Source: JAJPKK01 sp963702755 (GTDB lineage: Bacteria; Pseudomonadota; Alphaproteobacteria; Rhizobiales; Xanthobacteraceae). Taken from it: a stretch of DNA of 64,000 nucleotides. Location of the stretch: assembly GCA_963702755.1 (NCBI GenBank), contig CAVPDZ010000009.1, forward strand, positions 744,001 to 808,000. Direction: 5' to 3'. Below the pieces are notes generated by a model. That model was not told where the DNA came from. It saw only the letters and a list, made by a program, of their open reading frames with translations, and searched no databases. Shown piece by piece: positions 8,392-18,176 of this stretch (its first letter is position 1; each line of letters opens with the position of its first letter). The position numbers were made by a program, and so were the translations under genes.

Positions 8392-9787
8392 ACAAGAACG
8401 CATCCTGTTTCTCACCGGGCATCTCGCGCGCCCGCGGCTTGAGAAGGTCCTGGTCGGGCTCGGCGATACCGAATTTCAGTGGGCGATCCACGATATCGGC
8501 GTGACGGTCGCCGCGCTCATGACCGAGAGCATCATCTCGCGGCGGCTGCCGCGGCCCGTGAATGCGAGCCGGATCATGTTGCCGGGTCGTTGTCGCGCCG
8601 ATCTCGACCGGCTCGGCGTCGAGTTCGGGGTTCCGTTCGAGCGCGGCCCGGAGGAGTTGAAGGATTTGCCTGCCTATTTCGGCAAGGGCGGCCGCGGTCT
8701 CGATCTTTCGCGTCACGACATCCGCATCTTTGCCGAGATCGTCGACGCGTCGGCTCTTCCGGTCGATATCATCCTCGCGCGCGCCGCTGCGATGCGTGCC
8801 GCCGGCGCCGACGTCATCGATCTCGGCTGCCTGCCGGATACGCCGTTTCCTCATCTGGAGGACGCGGTGCGGGCGCTGGTTGAGGCCGGCTTTGCGGTCA
8901 GTGTCGATTCCGCCGACACCGGTGAGTTGCGTCGCGGCGGCCGCGCCGGCGCCGGCTTTCTCCTGAGCCTCAACGAGCATACCCTCGATCTTGCCGAGGA
9001 GACCGGCGCGACGCCGGTGCTTGTTCCGGCAACTCACGGCGACCTCGCGTCCTTGTTGCGTGCCGCCGAGGCGGCCGAGAGGCGCGGAATTGCAGCGCTG
9101 CTCGACCCGATCCTCGATCCGATTCATTTCGGCTTCATGGCGTCGCTCATGCGGTATGCGGAGCTGCGACGCCAATTGCCCGAGGCGGAAATTCTGATGG
9201 GGACCGGGAATTTGACCGAGCTGACCGATGCCGATTCCGGCGGCGTTACCGCGGCGCTGCTCGGTGTTTGCTCGGAGCTTCACATCCGTAACGTGCTCGT
9301 CGTGCAGGTGAGCCCGCATACGCGGCGCACTTTGCAGGAGCACGATGCGGCGCGACGCATGATGTACGCCGCCCGCCAGGATGGGGCCTTGCCCAAGGAT
9401 TACGGCGGCGCACTCGTGCAACTGCACGACCGCTCCCCATTTCCGAGTTCGTCGCAGGACATCATGGAACTGGCGCGCCAGGTCAAAGATGCGAATTTTC
9501 GCATCGAGACGAGCGGGGAGGGGATCCACGTCTACAACCGCGACGGACACCACGTCGCGCAGGATGCGTTCTCGCTCTTTCCGAAGCTCGCCATTGGCGA
9601 GGATGCGCCGCACGCCTTCTATCTCGGTGCGGAGCTGATGAAGGCGGAGATCGCCTGGCGTCTAGGCAAGCGCTACAGCCAGGACGAGCCGCTCGACTGG
9701 GGCGTGGCGACCGACCGCTCGCCCGAAGATACGACACGCCTGCGCGAGGCCGGTCACACGTTGCGCGCCAAGAATTCACTCGATTAG
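8384..9787 (+). CDS. Dihydropteroate synthase-related protein of H4MPT biosynthesis (DUF6513)
   Basis: A 467-residue protein. An N-terminal domain of about 130 residues (ILFLTGHLARPRLEKVL) is followed by a TIM-barrel resembling dihydropteroate synthase: ILARAAAMRAAGADVIDLGC, then VSVDSADTGELRRG. The middle carries PILDPIHFGF and EILMGTGNLTELTDADSGG. This family replaces ordinary FolP in organisms that make tetrahydromethanopterin and is thought to join the pterin diphosphate with a 4-aminobenzoate-ribose unit. The start at 8384 was chosen because it lies within the 3' end of the flavoprotein gene and leads directly into the conserved domain. Intact frame. Confidence 0.82.
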   Translation: MGEQERILFLTGHLARPRLEKVLVGLGDTEFQWAIHDIGVTVAALMTESIISRRLPRPVNASRIMLPGRCRADLDRLGVEFGVPFERGPEELKDLPAYFGKGGRGLDLSRHDIRIFAEIVDASALPVDIILARAAAMRAAGADVIDLGCLPDTPFPHLEDAVRALVEAGFAVSVDSADTGELRRGGRAGAGFLLSLNEHTLDLAEETGATPVLVPATHGDLASLLRAAEAAERRGIAALLDPILDPIHFGFMASLMRYAELRRQLPEAEILMGTGNLTELTDADSGGVTAALLGVCSELHIRNVLVVQVSPHTRRTLQEHDAARRMMYAARQDGALPKDYGGALVQLHDRSPFPSSSQDIMELARQVKDANFRIETSGEGIHVYNRDGHHVAQDAFSLFPKLAIGEDAPHAFYLGAELMKAEIAWRLGKRYSQDEPLDWGVATDRSPEDTTRLREAGHTLRAKNSLD

Positions 9788-9904
9788 GCCGAGAAATCGA
9801 ACGATTTCGATCTCAAGAGACCGACGGGCGCGCTGTCGCGATCGGCTTTCTCATTCAAATGATTCGATCGGGGTCTTGCGAATCCTCTTTCCCCGATATA
9901 AATA

Positions 9905-9922
9905 TGACTGACCAGTCAGTCA
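9905..9922. promoter_or_regulatory. Palindromic operator before tetR-exporter operon
   Basis: The sequence tgactgaccagtcagtca is a near-perfect palindrome with only the two central bases unpaired. It lies 13 bases before the TetR start codon, a typical place for autoregulation by a TetR/AcrR-type repressor. It follows an AT-rich stretch (cccgatataaatatga) that may hold the -10 region. Confidence 0.7.
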
Positions 9923-9934
9923 GGAAGTAAGACT

Positions 9935-10621
9935 ATGGCCGGCGCGAAACGAAGGTCGAAATCGCAACCGCACGCGATTGCAAAATCAGCGGCCCGACGC
10001 CCGACGCCCGCGCCGACGCCGCGGGCAGGGCGCGCGGAAACGAGCGCTGCCCGCAGGGAGGCGATCCTTGCGGCGGCGCTTGATGAATTCTCAAAGCAGG
10101 GCTTTGCTGCGACGCGGATGGAGGACGTGGCGCGCCGCGCCGGCGTCGCCAAAGGGACGATCTATTTGTACTTCGCCGACAAGGAGGCGCTGTTCCAGGA
10201 ACTTGTTCGAGCGATGCTCGGCCCGCTGGTGGCAAACCTCGACAAGCTGCGCATGACCGATATTCCGGTCCGAATGGCGCTCGAAGGATTTGCGAACCTG
10301 TTCGTGACCGGCCTTTACGGCACACGGCGGCGCGATGTCGCACAGCTCGTCATTTCCGAGGGCGCGCGCTTTCCAAAGCTTGCCGAGTTCTATTATCGCG
10401 AGGTCGTCGAGCGCGGAATGGCGACGGTCGCCGCGCTGCTCGAGCGCGGCATCGCGCGCGGTGAAGTCTCGAACCCCGCGCTGGCGCGCTACCCCCAGCT
10501 CGTCGCCGCGCCGGCCATTCTCGCGATCATCTGGGCGGGCTTGTTCGATCGTTTCTCAAAGCTCGACGTCGCCGGGATGATGCGCGCGCACATCGAGCTG
10601 CTGTTGGGGAGGGCGTCATGA
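9935..10621 (+). CDS. TetR/AcrR family transcriptional repressor
   Basis: A 228-residue regulator. A basic, Ala/Pro-rich N-terminal extension of about 40 residues precedes the HTH domain: REAILAAALDEFSKQGF, then the recognition helix region ARRAGVAKGTIYLYFADKEA. The C-terminal ligand domain is of the AcrR-C type (FANLFVTGLYG to LLLGRAS). The stop overlaps the ATG of the membrane fusion protein. With the palindrome immediately upstream, the simplest model is self-repression and control of the exporter operon. The inducing ligand is unknown. Confidence 0.88.
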   Translation: MAGAKRRSKSQPHAIAKSAARRPTPAPTPRAGRAETSAARREAILAAALDEFSKQGFAATRMEDVARRAGVAKGTIYLYFADKEALFQELVRAMLGPLVANLDKLRMTDIPVRMALEGFANLFVTGLYGTRRRDVAQLVISEGARFPKLAEFYYREVVERGMATVAALLERGIARGEVSNPALARYPQLVAAPAILAIIWAGLFDRFSKLDVAGMMRAHIELLLGRAS

Positions 10622-11820
10622 CCTCGTCGACGTTGACCTTCGGCCGCGCTGCGGCGGCTGATGTCGCGGCGGAACCTCGGGGGCTGGAACGCGATCGCAA
10701 TGGGGTGATCGTCAGGAAAGACCCGATCGAAACTGCGCCGTCCGATCGTGCCAAGGCAGCCCCCGTGAAGAGCGAGGCGGGGCCGCCAGCGCCGACGGAG
10801 GGGAGGCCGCCGGTTCGCGATCGTCGCGCTCCTGGTCATCATCGCCGCCGGCAGCGCGGCGGCATGGTGGTGGTTCACCCATCGCGTCGACCCGCTGACG
10901 GAGCTGACCTTGCACGGCAATGTCGATTTGCGGCAGGTGGCGCTGCCGTTCAACAACAACGAGCGCATCGCCGCCGTACTCGTGCAGGAAGGCGACCGCG
11001 TCCAAAAGGGCGAACTCCTCGCGCGTCTCGACACCAGCCGCCTCGAGCCGCAGGTCGCCCAGGCGACGGCCCAGGTCGCGGCCCAGCGCGCGGTGGTGAC
11101 GCGGCTGCACAACGGCAGTCGCCCCGAGGAGATCGCGCAAGCCAAGGCCAATCTCGATGCCGCAAAGGCTGATGCGGTCAACACGCGCAAGACCCTCGAA
11201 CGCAAAGTGACGCTGCTGCCGAGCGGCGGCTCGACGCAGCAAGATGTCGATACCGCGAGGGCCGCAGCCGGCGTCGCCGACGCGCGGGTCGACCTCAACC
11301 AGAAGACGCTCGACCTCGCGGTCCTCGGGCCGCGGCAGGAAGACATCGACCAGGGAGAGGCGCAGTTGCGGGCGAACGAAGCCCAGCTTGCGTTCCTGCG
11401 CCAGCAGCTCGCCGACGCCGAGCTCAAGGCGCCGCTCGATGGCATCGTCCGCTCGCGCCTGATGGAGCCCGGCGAAATGGCCTCGCCGCAACGGCCGGTG
11501 TTTTCGCTGGCGATCATCGATCCGAAATGGGTGCGCACCTACGTGTCGGAGCGCGACCTCGGCCATGTCCGCATGGGCATGCGGGCATCGGTGACGGTCG
11601 ACAGTTTCCCCGGCCGGCAATTTGAAGGCTGGGTCGGCTTTCTCTCGCCCGTCGCGGAATTCACGCCGAAGACGGTGGAGACCGAGGACTTGCGCACGAG
11701 CCTCCTCTACGAGGTTCGCGTCTTCGTCAAAGACCCGGAAACGATCTGCCGCTCGGCATGCCGGCGACCGTGCACCTGTCGCTCGACAGCGGCGAGACAG
11801 ATCGGGCGGTGAAGCAATGA
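10618..11820 (+). CDS. HlyD/YbhG-family membrane fusion protein
   Basis: Periplasmic adaptor of a tripartite-type exporter. After a cytoplasmic N-terminus of about 60 residues, a frame change near 10805 brings in one transmembrane helix (FAIVALLVIIAAG, then AAWWWF). The beta-barrel/lipoyl region follows (LTLHGNVDLRQVALPF, VQEGDRVQKGELLARLD) and then a long coiled coil rich in Ala and Gln. The second lipoyl half includes LKAPLDGIVRSRLMEPGE. A second frame change near 11745 restores the ending LGMPATVHLSLDSGE and DRAVKQ. About 400 residues when joined. The stop overlaps the ATPase start (ATGA). Confidence 0.82.
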
Positions 11821-13578
11821 ACGCAGCCGAGGCACCGCTCGTCGGGCGCGACATCTGCAAGAGCTTTCGCCTCGGCACCGGCGAAACCGTCCGCGCGCTC
11901 GATAACGTCTCTTTCGAGGCGCGCCACGGCACGCTGACCGCGCTGGTCGGGCCCGATGGCGCGGGCAAGACGACGCTCATTCGATTGATCGCGGGGCTCA
12001 TTGCACCCGATGAGGGCACGCTCAACGTGCTGGGCCTCGATGTGGTGAAGGAGCCGCAAGCGGTTCAGGACCGCATCGGCTACATGCCGCAGAAGTTCGG
12101 CTTGTATGAGGATCTGACCGTTCAGGAGAACCTCGACCTCTATGCCGATCTGCACGGCATCGGGATGGCCGAACGCCAACGGCAGTATGCGCGCCTCCTG
12201 GAGATGACCGCCCTTGCGCCGTTCACGCGACGGCTCGCGGGCCAGTTATCGGGCGGCATGAAGCAGAAGCTTGGTCTCGCCTGCACGCTCGTGCGTTCGC
12301 CGGAACTCATACTGCTCGACGAGCCGACTGTCGGCGTCGATCCGCTGTCGCGACGCGAGCTGTGGGAGATCATTCTCCGTCTGGTGAAGGAGGAAGGTCT
12401 CACGCGTCCTCCTGAGCACGTCCTATCTCGACGAAGCGGAACGCGGCGACCATGTCGTCGTGCTGCATTCCGGCCGCGTGCTGGCGCAGGGAACGCCGCA
12501 AGAGATCACCAAGGTCGCGCGCGATCGCGTCTTCATCGTCGATCCGCCGGCCGGCCGCGCCGCGCGCGGTCTGCAGGCGCGCTTGTTGGAGGATCCCGGC
12601 GTTGTCGACGCTGTGCCCGAGGCCGGCCGGGTTCGGGTCGTGCGTGCCGCCGCGAACGACGGCGACGTGCACGAGGGACTGCTCGCGAATACGACTATCG
12701 AGCCGGTGCCGCCGCGGTTCGAGGATGCGTTCATGGTGTTGCTGCGGCAGGCGGTCGAGACCAGACCCACTTCGAACATGAAACTCGATCAGGCAAGCGG
12801 ACATGCCGACGACGAAGTGGTCGTCGCCGTGCGCGATCTCGTCCGTCGTTTCGGCACTTTTACTGCGGTCGATCACGTGAGCTTTGACGTTCGCCGCGGC
12901 GAGATTTTCGGGCTGCTGGGACCGAACGGGGCCGGGAAGACGACGACGTTCCGCATGTTGTGCGGTTTGTTGCCGGCAACCGGCGGGGTCTTGCAGGTTG
13001 CGGGCACCGACCTGCGATATGCGCGCGCGTCGGCCCGCCAGCACATCGGCTACGTGGCGCAGAAATTTTCGCTCTACGGCCAGCTTTCGGTCACCGAGAA
13101 CCTCGAGTTCTTTGCGAGTGCCTATGGCTTGCGCGCCAGGCGGAAGCGAGAGCGGATCGACTGGGCGATGCAGCAGTTCGAGCTTGACCGGCTTTCGCAT
13201 CTCGCCAGCGGCCAATTGCCCGGCGGCTACAAGCAGCGCCTCGCCATGGCCGCGGCGCTTCTGCACGAGCCGGAAATCCTGTTCCTCGACGAGCCGACGA
13301 GCGGCGCTGATCCGCTGGCGCGGCGCGAGTTCTGGCATCGCATCACGATGCTTGCCGAAGGCGGCGTCACGGTGATCGTCACGACGCATTTCATGGAGGA
13401 GGCCGAATATTGCGATCGGGTCGCGATTCTCGACTCCGGCCGCATCCTAGCCCAAGGCACCCCGGCTGAAATCCGCACGCGGGGTCATGCTGAGCACGGC
13501 CGCGAGCCCAACATGGAGGATGCCTTCATCGCGATCGTGCAGGAGGCGCGCAAGGGTCAGACGAGGGCAGCCGCATGA
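11817..13578 (+). CDS. ybhF: YbhF-type tandem ABC ATPase
   Basis: Two ABC ATPase domains in one chain of about 587 residues, as in E. coli YbhF. First domain: Walker A GPDGAGKTT, signature LSGGMKQKLGLACTL, Walker B LILLDEPTVGVD. Second domain: GPNGAGKTT, LPGGYKQRLAMAAAL, ILFLDEPTSGAD, and H-loop TTHFMEEAEYCD. One frame change near 12400 separates the first Walker B from its H-loop segment (LLSTSYLDEAERGDH). Energises the two permeases encoded next. The symbol is by family resemblance only; substrate unknown. Confidence 0.83.
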
Positions 13579-14727
13579 GTGCCGATGTCCATGTCCGACA
13601 GGCCCGATCGTCGAGCAAGCTTCGACGCATTTGGGCGTTAGTCCGCAAGGAAAGCTTCGAGATCGTTCGCGACCCAAGCAGCATCGCCATCGGCATCGCG
13701 ATGCCGGTGCTTCTGATCCTGCTGTTCGGCTACGGCCTGTCGCTCGACCTCAAGAACGTGCCGGTCGCGGTGGTCATGGAGGACCTATCTCCCGACGCGC
13801 GCGAACTTGCGGCCGGCTTCCAGCTGTCGTCCTATTTCGACGTGCGGCTGACGACGTCGATGCCGCGCGCCGAGGAACTGATGCTCGCGCGCAAGGTCGA
13901 TGGCATCGTGCGCATCCGTTCCGATTTTTCCCGCAACCTCGCGATGGATGGCGCGAACGCTCAAGTGATCGTCCACGGCGCCGATGCCAATACCGCGCGG
14001 CTCATCCAGTCGTACGCGCAGGGCGCGGTCGCCCAATGGGCCGCGCGCCAGGTCGCGGAAGGCAAGACGATCGCCAGCGGGCCGGCGGTCGTGACCAGCC
14101 GGCTGTGGTTCAACGAATCGAACGACAGCCATTACTTCCTTGTGCCGGGCCTCGTCGTGCTCATCATGACGTTGATCGGAGCGCTGCTCACGGCTTTGAT
14201 CATGGCGCGCGAGTGGGAGCGCGGCACTTTCGAAGCGATGTTCGTGACGCCGGTGCGGTCCGAGGAGATTTTGCTGGGCAAGACGACGCCCTACTTCGTC
14301 CTCGGGATGATCGGTCTCTTCCTGTGCATCCTTTCCGCCAAGTTCCTATTTAACGTCCCGTTGCGGGGATCGGTCCTGGTGCTGACCGGTGTCTCGGTGC
14401 TCTACCTCCTGGTGACCGTCGGCACCGGGCTCCTCATCTCGTCGGTGACGAAGAGCCAGTTCATCGCGAGCCAGGTTGCGATCGTGATCACGTTCCTGCC
14501 GGCCATGATGCTGTCCGGCTTCCTGTTCGACCTGCGCAGCATGCCGGCGGCCGTGCAGGTGTTCACCTACATCTTGCCGGCGCGATATTACGTGTCGCTG
14601 CTGCAGACGATCTTTCTGGCCGGCGACATCTGGAGCGTCATCGTGCCCAACGCCGTCGTGCTGGCCGGCGATGGCGGCGGTGCTGCTCGTGCTGTCGCGC
14701 CTTGCCACTCAAAAGAAGCTGGCTTGA
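13575..14727 (+). CDS. ybhS: ABC-2 type exporter permease (YbhS-like)
   Basis: Permease of about 383 residues. One TM helix follows the basic N-terminus (IAIGIAMPVLLILLFGYGLSL), then a large periplasmic domain beginning DLKNVPVAVVMEDLS, and five further TM segments in the C-terminal half around REWERGTFEAMFVTPV. A frame change near 14665 restores the ending LSRLATQKKLA. The ATG overlaps the ATPase stop and the next permease starts 3 nt after the stop, so the operon is tightly coupled. Confidence 0.82.
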
Positions 14728-14730
14728 GCC

Positions 14731-15849
14731 ATGTTCGACTCGCTGCTCCGCATCGTCGCCCTGGTGCGCAAGGAGTTGCTGGCGATCCTCAAAGATCCAC
14801 GCGCCCGCTTCGCGCTCATCGGCCCGCCTATCATTCAGTGCCTCGTGTTCGGCTACGCCGCGTCTTACGATCTGAACAACGTGCCCTATGCGGTGCTCGA
14901 CCAGGACCGCAGCGGTTCCTCCCGCGATCTGCTCGCAAAGCTTGACGGCTCCGGCGTGTTTGTCCGGGTGGCCGATCTTCGTCGCGCGGGCGACATCGCC
15001 GACTACATCAACGACCGGCGCGCCCTCCTCGTGATCCAGATCGACCAGGAGTTCGAGCGCCGGCTGTTCTCGGGGATGCCGGCTGCGGTTCAGGTCATCG
15101 CGGATGGACGCAATTCCAACACGGCCGGCACGGCGTTGAGCTATGTTCAAGTCGCCGTTGACGCCTTCAACGCCCAATGGCGGGCGGACCACGGCCAAGG
15201 CGGCGTGCCGCTGCAGGTCATGAGCCGCGCCTGGTTCAACCCGAACCTCGAAACCCGCTGGTTCATGGTCCCCGCGCTGATCGGGACGCTGACGATGTTG
15301 CAGACGCTGCTCCTGACCGCGTTGTCGGTTGCCCGCGAGCGCGAGGAGGGCACGTTCGATCAGCTGCTGGTGACGCCGTTCCGCCCGGTCGAAATCATGG
15401 CCGGCAAAGCCATTCCCTCGGTGCTCATCGGGATTACGCAGGCGACGCTGATCCTGCTGGTGGCGCAGCTGTGGTTTCGGATTCCGTTCGCCGGGTCATT
15501 CTTCAACCTCTATGCCGCGCTGCTGCTGTTCGTCCTGGCCGCAGTCGGCATCGGCCTCCTGGTCTCGTCGGTCGTCGCCAACATGCAGCAGGCGATGCTG
15601 TTTTCGTTCGTCGTCCTGATGCCGTTCATCCTGCTGTCGGGGATCACGACGCCGATCGACAACATGCCGAAAATCCTGCAGTACTCCACGCTGTTCAATC
15701 CGCTGCGATATGCGATCGACATCATCCATCGCATCTATCTGGAAGGGGCGAGCTTGGCCTCCCTGCTGCCGGAGCTTTGGCCGCTGGCGGTGATCGGTGC
15801 GATTACGCTGTGGGCCGCGGCGTGGATGTTCCGCAATCGCCTGGGGTGA
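14731..15849 (+). CDS. ybhR: ABC-2 type exporter permease (YbhR-like)
   Basis: Second permease, 372 residues, intact frame. Same architecture as its neighbour: one N-terminal TM helix (FALIGPPIIQCLVFGYAAS), a periplasmic domain starting DLNNVPYAVLDQDRSG, then the motif REREEGTFDQLLVTPFRP ahead of four or five TM helices. YbhS and YbhR homologues act as a heterodimer with YbhF and the YbhG adaptor, exporting cationic drugs or Na+/H+ in E. coli. Here the operon sits between C1-carrier biosynthesis genes, so the physiological substrate could differ. Confidence 0.83.
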   Translation: MFDSLLRIVALVRKELLAILKDPRARFALIGPPIIQCLVFGYAASYDLNNVPYAVLDQDRSGSSRDLLAKLDGSGVFVRVADLRRAGDIADYINDRRALLVIQIDQEFERRLFSGMPAAVQVIADGRNSNTAGTALSYVQVAVDAFNAQWRADHGQGGVPLQVMSRAWFNPNLETRWFMVPALIGTLTMLQTLLLTALSVAREREEGTFDQLLVTPFRPVEIMAGKAIPSVLIGITQATLILLVAQLWFRIPFAGSFFNLYAALLLFVLAAVGIGLLVSSVVANMQQAMLFSFVVLMPFILLSGITTPIDNMPKILQYSTLFNPLRYAIDIIHRIYLEGASLASLLPELWPLAVIGAITLWAAAWMFRNRLG

Positions 15850-15874
15850 TATTGCTCGCGCGGAGGCCGATGCG

Positions 15875-16441
15875 ATGCCGATGATCCGCGAGACGATCGT
15901 GACGACGGCGAGTGCCGATGGTCGCGTTCACATCGCGCCGATCGGCATCATCGCCGACGGCGAAGGCTGGATCATCGCGCCGTTTCGCCCCTCTACCACG
16001 CTCGACAATTTGCGCGACGTTCCGTTTGCCGTCGCGAATTACACCGATGACGTGCGCGTGTTCGCCGGCTGCCTGACCGGGCGCCACGACTGGCCGACCG
16101 TACCCGCGGAGGAGGTCCCGGTGCCGCGCCTTCAGGATGCGCTCGCTCACGCCGAACTCGCGGTCGTTCGTGTCAGCGAGGACCCGCAGCGCCCGCGCTA
16201 CCATTGCCGTGTGGTGCGGGTGACGTCGCACGCTCCTTTCCGGGGCTTCAACCGCGCCAAAGCCGCGGTGGTCGAAGCCGCGATCCTGGTGAGCCGGCTC
16301 GAATTTCTGCCGCGAGAAAAAGTGGAACAGGAGCTCGCTTATCTCGAAATCGCGATCAACAAGACGGCCGGCCCGGCGGAAGAAGAAGCATGGGGTTGGC
16401 TGATGGACCGCGTGCGCAGCCATTACGGCAAGCAACAATAG
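15875..16441 (+). CDS. DUF447 family protein linked to tetrahydromethanopterin biosynthesis
   Basis: A 188-residue protein with the split-barrel flavin-binding-like fold expected for DUF447: MIRETIVTTASADGRVHIAPIG at the start, then WIIAPFRPSTTLDNLRD and ARYLEIAIN-like C-terminal helices (AYLEIAINKTAGPAEEEAW). Genes of this family recur in the H4MPT/methanofuran gene sets of methylotrophs and methanogens. The ATG at 15875 opens directly on the conserved domain and lies 25 nt after the exporter stop. The precise reaction is unknown; FMN binding is inferred from the fold. Confidence 0.75.
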   Translation: MPMIRETIVTTASADGRVHIAPIGIIADGEGWIIAPFRPSTTLDNLRDVPFAVANYTDDVRVFAGCLTGRHDWPTVPAEEVPVPRLQDALAHAELAVVRVSEDPQRPRYHCRVVRVTSHAPFRGFNRAKAAVVEAAILVSRLEFLPREKVEQELAYLEIAINKTAGPAEEEAWGWLMDRVRSHYGKQQ

Positions 16442-16452
16442 TGCATTGATTT

Positions 16453-16615
16453 CGTAGGGTGGGCAAAGCCACCGGGTCCGGCCTTTGGCCGGCCCGATGA
16501 CAAGCTCCGCGTGCCCACCGCAGCGGGCCATTCGTGGCCACGCCGAACGTGGGCACGGCGGAGCGATCGCCCTGGCAAGAATTGCGAAGCCTAGGCCGCC
16601 TTTGCCCACCCTACG
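16453..16615. repeat. Dispersed palindromic repeat (cgtagggtgggcaaag...ctttgcccaccctacg)
   Basis: About 163 bp bounded by the inverted pair cgtagggtgggcaaag and ctttgcccaccctacg. Inside lie further paired stretches gcgtgcccaccgc and cgaacgtgggcacgg. A second copy of the same family is at 37080-37162. Such elements are frequent between genes in Bradyrhizobium-type genomes. It fills most of the gap between the DUF447 gene and the next gene. Confidence 0.8.
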
Positions 16616-16716
16616 AGATTGGTCGCGGGAATCGCTGCAAACGGCTCCCCTTCGCAAAAATCGCAGAAGCGAGATATGCTCCCGGCAAAACAAAATCGTC
16701 TTGTGGGAGGCTTGCC

Positions 16717-17580
16717 ATGCATTTTCGAAAATCGATGGGCCTTTTTGCGCTCTTGGCGGCTTCGGTCGCGGCGATCGGGAGCGCCAAGGCGTTCGATGAT
16801 GCGGCCTATCCCGATCTGCGGGGCCAATGGACCCGGATGACCGCACCGGGGGTGCGTGGTCAACCTGATTTCGATCCGAGCAAGTCGGCGGGCCGCCCCC
16901 AGGAGGCGCCGCTGACGGCGGAGTACCAGGCGATTTTTGAGGCCAATCTTGCCGACCAGGACGCCGGCGGCTTCGGCAATACGGGCGGCTGGCATTGTGC
17001 GGCCTGGGGCTTGCCGGCGATGATGAACGTCTATCAGCCGATGGAAATCGTGGTCATGCCCGAGACCACGTACATCCTGACCAGCGATGCCCACCTGTCG
17101 CAGCGGCGCGTCTTCACTGACGGACGCGATTGGCCGGCGCAGATCGAACCCGCCTATCAGGGCGGCATGTCGCTCGGCCGATGGCTCGATACCGACGGCG
17201 ATGGTCGCTACGACACACTCGAGATCGAGACCCGCGGTTTCAAGGGGCCGCGCGTCTACGGCTCAAGCGGCATTCCACTGCACGCCGACAACCAGACGAT
17301 CGTGAAGGAGCGCCTCTACCTCGATAAGACCGATCGCAATATTCTTCATAACGAGATCACCGTCATCGACCATGCCCTGACTCGGCCGTGGACGGCGCTG
17401 AAGAATTATCGCCGCAGCACGAGCCCGCGGCCGGTCTGGACCGAATACGTCTGTGCCGCCGGGCAAGGCCATGTGCAGGTCGGCAAGGAAAACTACTTCC
17501 TGAGCGGCGACGGCCTGTTGATGCCCGCCAAGAAGGATCAAGGGCCGCCGGATCTGAGATATTTCAAGCAGGCGAAATGA
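16717..17580 (+). CDS. Conserved hypothetical secreted protein
   Basis: A 287-residue protein with a signal peptide (FALLAASVAAIGSAKAFD, cleavage after AKA) and a strong Shine-Dalgarno (gggagg, 7 nt upstream of the chosen ATG). The mature part begins DDAAYPDLRGQWTRM and contains GGWHCAAWGLPAMM, a DTDGDGRYD stretch resembling a calcium-binding loop, and a LIPOCALIN-like mix of short strands. Homologues in Hyphomicrobiales are annotated only as hypothetical, as far as I recall. Its neighbours give no functional clue. Longer in-frame starts upstream run into the palindromic repeat and are unlikely. Confidence 0.72.
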   Translation: MHFRKSMGLFALLAASVAAIGSAKAFDDAAYPDLRGQWTRMTAPGVRGQPDFDPSKSAGRPQEAPLTAEYQAIFEANLADQDAGGFGNTGGWHCAAWGLPAMMNVYQPMEIVVMPETTYILTSDAHLSQRRVFTDGRDWPAQIEPAYQGGMSLGRWLDTDGDGRYDTLEIETRGFKGPRVYGSSGIPLHADNQTIVKERLYLDKTDRNILHNEITVIDHALTRPWTALKNYRRSTSPRPVWTEYVCAAGQGHVQVGKENYFLSGDGLLMPAKKDQGPPDLRYFKQAK

Positions 17581-17675
17581 GCGCACGGCGAGGCGAGCGT
17601 TGCGGGACTAAAGCACGCAGCACGCCGGAACCCTCGCCCTTGAAGGCCGCGAAGCGCCGTCGACCGATGGGGTTC

Positions 17676-18176
17676 CTATAGGTCCGCGCTGAACAGGAAA
17701 ATCCGGTCGTGGGTCGCGTTCGCCCGACCGACGGCATGGGCGTGGGGACGTGCCTTGCGGGTCAGCATCGCCTGGAGCGCGTCCTTGATCGGCTCGCAGT
17801 GGGGCGTCTTATAAGGAAAGTCAGCATTGTCGTCGTGAATCAGCATTGATGCGTTGACTTCGAACACGACAAGATTGTCATCGCGATCGAGCGCACAATC
17901 GATACCGACGAAATCGAGCCGGACAGCCGCCGCGATCTTGGCGAGTGTCGCGTAGTGGGCCTTCGAGAACACCAGGCCGGGATTGTCAAGAAACAGACGC
18001 TCCTCGTCTTGCATCCAGGCGTGATGGATCATCGCACCGAGACGCCGCAAGGCATTGAGCTCGTCAGGCACATCGCGCAGCACGGTCTGGTAGAGATTTT
18101 CGGCAAGGTCGAATTCGCCGGCCTGATGGTGCTCAAACGCAGCATGAAGCGCGTCACGAATGGCGGCACTCGGCAC
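17676..18176 (-). pseudogene. Internally deleted TPR/ATP-grasp protein
   Basis: The frame encodes one TPR-like unit (FEHHQAGEFDLAENLYQTVL) joined directly to the last 120 or so residues of an ATP-grasp protein (RLDFVGIDCALDRDDNLVVF, EVNASMLIHDD). The C-terminal part matches the end of the full-length TPR/ATP-grasp gene at 19839-21314 (LDYGGIDFGLSPSGDVLLFE, ANATMVVNEPD). The N-terminal ATP-grasp lobe and central domain are missing, with the junction around LRRLGAMIH/HAWMQDEE. The GTG at 18176 (VPSAAIRDAL) is the likely start. Because about 250 residues are absent without a frame change, this is a real deletion, although the short product could still be made. Confidence 0.65.

Noticed and set aside
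8333..9613. Minus-strand frame of 426 codons
   Set aside because: Antisense to the intact dihydropteroate-synthase-like gene; no motif or Shine-Dalgarno.
10712..12025. Minus-strand frame of 437 codons
   Set aside because: Antisense to the membrane fusion protein and YbhF genes, which carry clear lipoyl and Walker motifs.
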